Source of the DNA: Ypsolopha sequella
Taxonomy: Eukaryota; Arthropoda; Insecta; Lepidoptera; Ypsolophidae
Length of the DNA stretch: 64,000 bases
Direction of reading: 5' to 3'
Assembly (NCBI GenBank): GCA_934047225.1
Contig: OW203986.1
Coordinates: forward strand, 23,501,221 to 23,565,220
The position numbers were made by a program, and so were the translations under genes. Numbering within the stretch: the stretch's first letter is position 1; each line of letters opens with the position of its first letter. Shown here in pieces: positions 25,101 through 35,721 of this stretch. Below the pieces are notes generated by a model, which was given only the letters and a program-made list of their open reading frames with translations, was not told the origin of the DNA and did no database searches.

Positions 25101-28100
25101 TCTACTTGGCTATGGTTGTAGTAGTGACTTGTACAGATACGCGTGTTTTGTGTGAGTTGCGCGTTTTGTAAGCGCTCCCGAAACACTAGAAAATACGCAC
25201 ACTAGAAAAAGTGCGTGTGCATGCACTACTACTACCATAGGTAAGTAGACTTCGTAGAATAGAACATCTGTAAGTAAATTATTATTACATACGGCTTGAA
25301 CACTCACGTGTGATTGTTGTTGACTATATGCCAACCGTTTCACCGATACAATTTCGGCATTATCAAGGCGAGTGTCGTTCTTAGGACGACGACGCGGCGT
25401 TCACCGGACGACGCGTCGTCCTAAGAACGACACTCGCCTTGATAATGGGGTAATCTGTATTGAATGAGACTTAAGGAGCAAATGTCTTTTTTGTCATATT
25501 TTATTCATCTCACAAAGATTCTCTTGATTTCCTTCTATGGAGTGAGTAATCTCATTTTTTCAATTTTTTACTTCGGAATTACCCCGCGAATAATCAGTGA
25601 TTCTCAACATTTCAGTTACTAGTTTTTCTAACTGTGTAGTAAAGGGGTTTAAAATTAATATTTGAAGCAAAAAAAGTACCGTTTTATGAATTATTATTTA
25701 AAAAGGAAAAACTAAATGAAAACCAAGTTAATTATATTAAGTCTATCTATTGAAACTGCAGTTTTATATTTAGTCTTTCTACAAATATTCAGTGGGTCTT
25801 AAAATTATACCGTGTCCTTATTACTAAAGTGAGAACAAAAAATGGAAAACACGTTATTATATATATTTAAGTATAAACTTTTTTTTATTTCTTCGGTTAC
25901 TTTATCTAAATCTTCAGGCGTGTAGGATTTTTTTCAATACCTAATATATATTTTCGCGGCATAATTATCCTGAAATATGTAAAAAAAAATGTTCAGTATG
26001 GAAAAATAATTTTTAAAAACTAAATATGTGCTTTATAGATAAGTCCTTTACTGACTGCATACAAATTTGAGATGAGTTTTAATAAAAAAAACTGGCCAAG
26101 TGCGTGCAATGTAGGGTTCCGTAGTTGCCCATCATTATATACCCACCTAGAAGGTTCATAAACTTATATTTACCTCCTGTTTTACACAACTAAAAATTTC
26201 ATTTAAGTAATTTTGAACAGAATTAGTCCTAAATTTTCATTTTAGATTGGTCGACTATTACTCGTTAACTTGGAAAGCCTACTTAGCTGTGACAGTTTTT
26301 CTTTTAATAGGATTACAAGATGATACAACTTATTAAAAATTAATTAAGTGCGTCTCTAGGTACACTTTAAATATTAACGTCATTAATGTTTGAGAACCAG
26401 AGATCATTACTATGGAAAACAAAAATGGGATAATACCGAATCGGAATAACCCCAGAGGGGAAATTACGAAAATAAAATTAAAACATAGCTAGCGCATTTT
26501 GGTCTACATTGCAATACGCTAAAAACGACAATCTATCGTAAAAACTAACAATAATTGAATTAACTTACCAAGTTTCCGAGATATGGAAGTTGGGGTAAAC
26601 CCGGAAGTCGAAAAATGGCGCGAAAACGGGTGGTGTAGCAAAATGTCGTCTAGCACACGTCACAACTACGTGGTGACCACCGTTGACTGATGCGCGTGGA
26701 GCGAAAGAAATTGGCGTCTGAATGAATGTTGCCAGTGTATGAAACTCTCATGCGTTACGGAGAAATTTGTCACTTTCGGGATTTCCCCATTTTCGGAATC
26801 ACCCCAATACACCTTAATTCAATTTTTAAAAGATTTTTTTTCATTTTTATTTTTTAGAGAATTTACGCCGTTTTAGGGAATAGTTCTTTTATATTTTTTT
26901 AAAGAATTGTCCGATATGACGTCTTTTGAGAATTTTAGAAATTATACTGATTGTGATGTGTGATTGCTTATAAAAAAGTGGTCTATCTCTGTTTGTCTAC
27001 TCATCTGTCATCAATCTGTCAAATCAGTTGGAAGCAAATTAGTACAAATTTATCTTGATAGCAAAGGACACATTTCTAAACAGCCATTTCTCAAGTGACG
27101 TCACACGAAGGCAAATGGAAGTTGCAGCTTTTTCGTAAACATATTCATCATCATGAGGTTTTTTAGACCACAAGTTGGTTTGGTTTTAGAATTAACACAC
27201 CTTAACATAATTGAATCTAAGCGAATTACCTCACATTCTCTCTTCTGGTGTTCCGAGCCGCCCCAAGCAACGAAAGCAAGGTTTAACGACGGAACATATT
27301 TCCCTGGACACAGTGACCCATTGTGGTGGGCTCTCGCTATATAAGTGGGCCTTTCTCCTTCGAAGCCTCCAATTAAAGCATCAAACGGAAGACGGTCAGT
27401 CAGAGGCACCCATCTCACTTGGCCAGTTGTCAGGTTTTTACTTATCGATCTTGGCAGGATGGGTGGTGCTGAAATTTTTTATCATTTCGAGTAATCTTCA
27501 AATTATGGTTATTGGGAAGAGCAAAGAGAACTATTTAATATATGAAAAGCTATATGGATCACATATATCGGAAAGTATAGATATATACTAAGCCCTTTTT
27601 CTTGAAAATATGTGTGGTAAGGCCGGTGCAATATATGCCATCCATAAACTGTGAAGAACTAGTATTGATACCTCTGATTTTCTTTGAAGTAACCACGAAC
27701 GTAAAAAAAGGCGGACGGAGTCGCAGCTACGTAACTACTGAAGCATAGCAATGGCGGCGGTATGTAAGTGTGTGCGTGGACTTACTATGGAAATTGGCTT
27801 ACTATGATGTGAGTGTTTGCATGCCCGGGCTCGTGCGTACAAGCGGGTCGGCTTACTAGGGTGCTTCAGTTGTTTGTTAGCGAAACTCTGTCCGAGATAT
27901 TTTAACGTCCATAATATAATATACATATACAAAATATACATCCAAACATATTTTCCAATTTCAAAAACCTAGATTATATAGTCAAAATGCATAGGTATAA
28001 CAGAATTTTATTAAAATTTTCCGTGTATTTCATAAACTACACAGAAAAGAAACACCCGTATTTTTTTCGCATATCGCGGGACTTCTTCACTCACCTTCAA

Positions 28101-31100
28101 ATACCCATTCAACTGGAACAGTTCCTGTTTTTTTCATAAATACGACGAATCCAATAACTTCATGACTTGAATTCTTTATTTTCGAGAGGAGTGGTTCTGC
28201 CTGCCCCACTTGTCCGATACGAATTGAGTCTCCATACCAGGTCAGCCAGAACTCGCTGAATGCACCAGGAACCAATAAATCTGCGAAATAGCTCGTTGTT
28301 GAAGTCGAATCACGCTTATCTGTTATGCTGATTCCTTCTTCTAAAGTAATCTGAAAGAAATAATGGATATTGAATAAAATTTGTGATGAAGTTGATCCCT
28401 TTTTAGGGTTCCGTAGTCAACAACAAGGAACCCTTATAGTTTCGCCATGTCCGTCTGTCTGTCTGTCCGCGGCTTAGCTTAGAGACTATTAGTACTAGAA
28501 AGCTGTAATTTGGCATGAGTATACGTATTTATCACGCCGATAAAGTGGTACAGTAAAATTTTGAAAAAGATTTTTTTTTAGGGTACCTCCCTTACACGTA
28601 AAGTGGGGATGATTATTTTTTTTTCTCGTCTATCCCCTAGTGTGGGGTGTCGTTGGATAGGTAATTTAAAAATATTAGGGGTGTGACAAGATCATTTTTC
28701 GATCCAGGGTTCCGTTTGCGAAATATTAAACTTAAAAGTGTTAATTTTTGTTAGAGTCAAGTGTCCCCCCCCTGCCGGCGAAACGGTTGTATTTGGAGAC
28801 GTAAAAAAAATCACGGCAGTAGTATATATAACGAAATTAAAAAGAAAACTATCACAGCTAAGTAGGCTTTACAAGTTAACGAGTACAGATCGCGCCAAAC
28901 TTTTTGTCCCCTCTAAACAAGGGGCTATTCGCATCAGCAGGAACAAAATGTATGGGCCGTTCTTGGGAAGAGCAACTTCCGAGCGGATTAGAAGTTTGGC
29001 GCGATCTGTGTTATTATAGATAATGGTACAGAACCTTTCGTGCGCGAGTCCGAATCGCACTTGACCGTTTTTTTTTTATACATCCTATGTAAGATATACA
29101 GTGGTGTATTTATCCTATGGCCAAAAGGACCATGGCCGGGGGCGGCAAGCACTTCGCGCTCAGCTTTGGGCGCCTTTCATTATCAATCGTTAGGTTTATT
29201 CGTCCAAGTCCAATTATATAACTTTTTGTCTTTAAACTACCATTAAGGCGATACAAAATAAAGGAGTTTTTACAAATCCATTTACTCCACTATAACGTCA
29301 TCTACGCATTTCATTTTTGGGTTAATGTTTGATTCTCACTGAAGGAAAACGTGATTGGATGAAATTTTCTCGATAGAGTTTAATTCCGAAAAGACCTCTA
29401 AATTGTTTTATCCTTTCCTGTAACTCTGAAATCCTAACTAATTTCATTGTGAAATAGCATTCAAAACGTGGATATTAAGTATTTGTAAAGTCTCCTTGAA
29501 AATCTTTGTGACAAAATAGCTTAGTACATTTTATATTTATAAAAAACCGACATGTTGCTACTTTTCCACGAATCCGTCCCACTCGCACTGAAGGTTTTTT
29601 CGCATATGGAGTAACAGGGACGCTAAAACTTTTACGTATCGCCTTAAGGCGAATGGATACGCCAACTGCAATTTGGACCTGTCTTTGAAGGCCTACTAAG
29701 AAAAAAATATCATGTAGAAGTTTTGGTGTTATGAAAAAGAAAAATGTTGCATATGTTGTCTAAGAGTTGATTATTCATAACACATTTTTTCATTATTTTT
29801 GGTTTCGCCATAAACGAGGAGTAGGCTTTAGAAAGTACCCATTTGGCAATAGTAAGCCAACTGCAATTTGGACCTGTCTTTGAAGGCCTACTCCTACCAC
29901 ACGGGTGGTCCAAAAACTTTTATAAAAATATATAATAAGCATTATATAGTCAAAAATAAATTTTAAGTTTCATAAACTGTTTTTCTATTGTAAGTTTTGA
30001 CAAAAAAAATCGAAAGTCATCAAAAGTTTCACATGATTAACACAAGAATTCTCTTACTCCTTCCAAACACCTAAAGCGATTTTAATCATTATTTCACCAA
30101 ATTATAGGAAATTTTTAGATCTAAAAAATTTAAGTTCAAAATTTTTTTTCCGTTCATGGCATCCATGTGAAAAGTATTATTTTCTCGTATTTTGCGCTAG
30201 CCGGAGACGCGTGGTTGTCGTAACAGCCACTTTTCAAGGCACGCTGAAATGAACATTATTTCAATGTAGTTTCCGTTGATATTTGTACCGACACATCGAG
30301 TTGCTTATTTAGCGTGGTCATACGCCTTAAAAAGAAATATTCATCGGAAAATATGTAAAAGGTATTGAATAAATGGTGTGTATTACCTTGAGGTATGTTT
30401 AGTTTTTTCATTCATTATCATCACAGCCCACATCAACACACTGCTGGATTTTATTTTATAATTGAAATATTTTTGGTTTTTTCTCGTTAATTTATGGGGC
30501 GACAAACCTTACAGGCCCGGGGCGCAAAATCTTAAAATACGCCACTGATGATATAGATAAAGATTGTGGCTATGTATGAAGGAAATATAACTGAAAAGGG
30601 GTTTGAATATTTTATTATGGAACCTGTGGCATTATTAACATCGATCGTTATCGCTTTCAAAGGTATCGTGATTGACTAGAAATGACGTCAACGTCAAATA
30701 AATCCTAAAGGATTTATTTTTTATTTTTACGGATTTTTTTAGGAATAGTCGGTTTTTTAAAATTAAAATCCCCCTTTCATCATATTTTTATTCCTATTCA
30801 TCATTCCCTATTCCATTACCTTTCTAACAAAAAAAAATTTGAAATGTTCTATTATAAACACAATTATTTCTAAGAGCGGTTAACAAAAGGCATTGCGCTC
30901 GCGTTCAATACAAATAATCAATCTCACGCGGAGCATTATTTCAAGACTAAAAAAGTTTTTTTTTTTTTTTCGGTATATTTTGATCTAGTTTCACCCCCTT
31001 TCAGATGTGCACTCTTACGAGGGACACACTATACATAATAGGTAATAACGTTTTATATTTGGTGCTAAACAGGTGAATCATAAAATGATTTGAAAGTAGG

Positions 31101-34100
31101 TTAGAGTCAAAGTTTTTTCACGCGTGCAAAAGAGACTGCATTAGAACAGAATCATTATGTGATTCATGCTAAACGTCCTTTTAGAGGACCAGGGGAACTA
31201 AAAAGACCGATTTGGGTGAATCATAAAATGATTTGAAAGTAGGATAGAGTCAGAATTTTTTCACGCGTGCAAAAGAGACGGCATTAGAATAGTCATAATG
31301 TGATTCATGCTAAACGGCCTTTTAGAGGACCTGGAGCCGTATTTTTGAATCGTTCGTTTTCAATTCACGTGCGAAAGTATATACCCATCTCACGTAGCAC
31401 ATCAGAACTTGTCATTTGCAAGATGAGACAGGTATATATTTTCGCACGTGAATTGAATACGAACGATTCATAAATACGGCTCCTGTACAACTTTGACTGC
31501 TTCTATCCTCGAAACGTGATACTTTGAGAGGTTATGTTGAGAATGTTTTTTGTTTGTATTGATTTCAGCAATCTATTATTGTTATATAGGTATAAGAATT
31601 AGGTATCCGTGGACGCAATTTTGAAGAAAATAAAAATGGCGGAATGTCATTAGAGGACAGATCTTCAAACTCCTTTATAAAAAAGGAATTGTCTGCTTTC
31701 TTTTCTGCACATCAATTATTGGTTTAAATTGGCTTTTATTATACTAATATTTAAAGATTGATTAGATAGGTACCTACCTTGTACATTTCTTGATAAGGAT
31801 AATTCTTTCCTAATAATAAAAGTTTAGCAAATCTTGTCCTTGAGTGCACTCGGAATGTCAGAGCTCCGCTGTCGGCTTTGTACATGTTGCATGGTTCATC
31901 CAGGGTAGGTGAGAATACTAGAAAAGTACAGAATATATTTTATAGGTGGTAAAGCTGATGCCGGGCTTGACTGTGGAGGTACTTGGAGGAGAGTAAGAGG
32001 ACAGCTCTCAATCAGGCACAACCAGGTAGCCCACCATGGCTGGGACCCGATTAAAACTTCCTTATTATATGTTCTGTGTATAAAACAGACTGGTGATAGG
32101 CAGCGGCGCCACTGCACTGGTGCGAGGGTCTCGGCACCGCGCTCACCAACCCTCCCACCCAGCGTGTGTATGGTAATTTCTTTCAGGAGGACCACCAAGA
32201 GTGGCGAAATTTTTGAAAGGCCTGTCCAGCAGTGGACGAACCAGGCTGATGGATGGATGGGTGGAATGTACTAGGTGTAAATGTAGATTACTAAGTAAAT
32301 TACTTACTTTAAGAACCTACTGACAATGTCTAGTAAACTTTTCGTACCCAAAGGTTGCCAAAATGGGCCCGAGCTATTCTAAGCCTCCGCTGTCTGTCCA
32401 TCCGACCGTCTGTCACAGGACAGGAGTCTACAGCTGCAGCAGTAATGCGTAGCCATCGATTGAAATTTTCACAGAATACGTGGTACTACGGCCTCTATAT
32501 CGAGACAAAATCAAAATACATAGTGTGTCCCTCGTACAAGTGCACTATGCACATCCGAAAAGGGGTGAAACTAGACCTTATTTTATCGACAAAAAAATGG
32601 TTTTTTTTTTTTAGTAAATCTTTGTTTATCATCTTAAATCTATAAATCTTTGTTTGTATATCATCATCTACCATGGAGACTATGTATAAAATATGTCATA
32701 ACTTTTGATCTATCGCGAGTAATGCAATGAAATAAAAGTGTTATAATCTTTAAGAATAGACGTTGCAAACCAAATCAAAAACAAAACATAATCAACTATC
32801 ATTACCATAAAAATAATATCCTAAAAGATTGTTTCTTTAATTTTTCCGTCTTTTCTTTTAGTAATAGTATTTTTTTTCAAAATAATAAAGCCAATTCTGA
32901 AGCTTTAATTTTGGTTTTAGTGCTGTCAAAGCTTAAAATTTTCCAAAGTAATTTAGCTTCTAATCCCAAGTCTTAAGGACTATTTTTATCGAAGAAAATT
33001 TAGTTTTGACAGCACTAAAACTAAAATTAAAGTCTTCAGAATCGGCTTTATTGTCCCAGTTTTACTATACTTTTATTCCTATTTATCATCGCCTATTCCA
33101 TTATCTTTCTAACAAAAAAAAAAATACAACGTTCTATCATAAATACAATATTTTCTACAAGCGGTTAACCAAGGCACTGCGCTCGCGTCCCACACAAAGA
33201 TACCCAGGTGGTGAAAAAAAAAATTAAAAAATTTTTTTTTTCTTTATTTTTGTCGATATATTTAGATCTAGTTTCACACACTTTCGCATGTGCACTTGTA
33301 CGAGGGACACACTGTATAATAAAAACACCCGGTGTGTCTCTACATTGAAGAAAAGTAAGAAAAATTGAAAGGGGGTGACTAAAAAAGAGTAATAGAACAC
33401 AAATCAGCGATTTTTAGAATTCTTTTTTGTCTATTTGTCTGTTTGTTTGTTTGCGAACATCTCCGAAACCACTGAACGGATTTTCATGTAGTTTTCATCG
33501 GTAGATAGAACATAATTTGGATTAGAATATATGAGAATAGGGTTTGTTTCATTAACATCGGATGTCGGAAAAAAAGTTATCGGCATTTAGCGTATAAAAT
33601 TTTAGTACATGAAAATTAATAGGTGGCGCTGTTCATTGTTAGAACGCGAATAAATAATAAATTTTGCAAAACGAAGTTCAACCTAGTTATAACGAGTGCG
33701 AGAATCAGGGATTGACAAGGCCTCAAAGTCATTTCACAAAAGAAATCCCCTGTCAAACTTCTTATTGTCAAAGCGTAAATACGAAAATAGCGTAATCCGA
33801 AAAAAACTTCGTGTACCGTCGAGACCCCATACTTACTCTGGATTTTGACACATTTTGTAACACTTATCCAAAACTATGATATTTTCTAAATTAGATTGCA
33901 TTAAAAACTAATCTATTTGACTGTGGCTGTGCATACGGAATATTGACACTTTGAATTTCCCTAAGTAGACGAAGTCCAAGTATTTTCCCCTAACTTCACC
34001 TACCTGTATTTCCAACGGAAAGATAATTGTTATAGCGTTATTTTCAGTAATAGCAAGACATTACGTGACAAACGAAAGTAAACATTATTATCTGGCTCAG

Positions 34101-35689
34101 TAGAGTCATATTTCTTTTAATAATCAATAAGCAATTTAATAATAAAGGCGAAGTTTGGGAACAGTCTGAAGTTATCATTATCATTGATTTATTTCATTAT
34201 AATTGATTAATATTACACTAGCTGTAATTTTGATAGGGCTGCCAAAAATTTTTTTGGCCTCCAGGATGTAATAATTTTGATAACTATATAAAATAGGATA
34301 CAATGTTTTTACGAACAAAAATACGTTTAAAATTATTCTAAATTTATTTGTTTCAAAATCATACATTTATTTTGTTTTGAATAAATTAGAACATTTAATA
34401 CATTAGTATTAAAATCAAATATTTGACTCATATTCACTGAGGGACGTAAAAATAAAGGTTTTTTGACATTCAATGTCTACTACTCTTAAATCAGTCTAAT
34501 CGAAACGCAAATCAGACTCAATTGGTTCAAAGACACACAACAATATAAGGCAATTAGTAAAAGTTGAACATTAATAATTTTTAAACTTCTTGTAATCTTG
34601 TTATCTTGATAGATAGATAAAACATTTATTTCTCAAAAACACTGCATATACATATCGGATGTCCTTTATCCAAGAAGCAATTTAGATAGCCTCTGGAACT
34701 CGCGATATGTAACCAAAATAGGCAAGAGGTTTTTTTCTGTTCTAGCCATGTCTACCGCGCAATCTAACTTTTTGAAAAATTCATATAAAATAAAACATTT
34801 TTTGAATGATGAAGAGAGTTAAGAGGCCTCCACCCCGTAAATTCTCCATACAAAAGGTAAAAACTGATTGTGAAGTCAACAGATAACTTTCTTTTTTTTT
34901 TTATAAATAGTGTCTAGCAACATCTAACCATGTCTCTATAAAACCAAAAAAGCTAAATTTGATGATCATATTAGGTGCGAGAATATCTTGAATATTGCCT
35001 TATTTTTATGCAAAGTTAACCTAGTCGTATAATTTTTAGCTATACTGACTGATTTTTGATTTGATTTTGAATAAAAAAAAATCACCCGTATAATGCGATG
35101 GTATGGAACCCTTTTGTGCGCGAGTTCGACTCGCACTTGGCCGTTCTTTTTCATATTTTTCGGTCTTCTTATTTCGCAGAAAAGAGGGGGACGGACGTGA
35201 TAACTTTAAAAAAATACAACTTCGAAGTTTTTTGTATGGACATCCCGCATTATTTGCTGTGATAGAGGCAATATTATAGTAAGTATCGGGTGAAAGTTTC
35301 AACTGGTTACCTGAATCTCAAGGTTTATGCTTGCCATTGTCGTCGGTAACTACTGGATGAAACGCAGTTATCAAGTTCTTTTATTCAAGAAATGTTTCCA
35401 TCATCATACTGGTCGAGATTTCCCGGGAAATATGACGTACTTACCTCAACCACACCCCCGACACTTCATAGTCAAGGCTCAAGTTATTTACCTACACTCT
35501 CACGCGCGCATCTGGCTTGTCCGCACACGCTTGTGTGTGTGCGTGAGCTAGTCTAGGGCTGGCAGCAATCGTGTGAGCGTCGTCGCCCGAGAGGGACAAA
35601 ATATAAGTCAGCAACTTATGTGATTCTCTTCCTAAATTTTAGCGTAGTCCAATTTCTGGTTCCCCGTGGATTAATCAGTATTAAAAAAA

Positions 35690-35721
<32 letters not shown>

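Noticed and set aside
31909..32274. 121- and 100-codon ORFs on both strands
   Set aside because: They lie in a SINE/LINE-tail repeat, overlap each other on opposite strands, and carry no domain.
35311..35337. ATG-containing minus-strand mini-exon (MASINLEIQ then GTAACC) as first exon of gene A
   Set aside because: Its phase (0) does not fit exon 2, while the mini-exon at 37857-37872 fits in phase and matches gene B.
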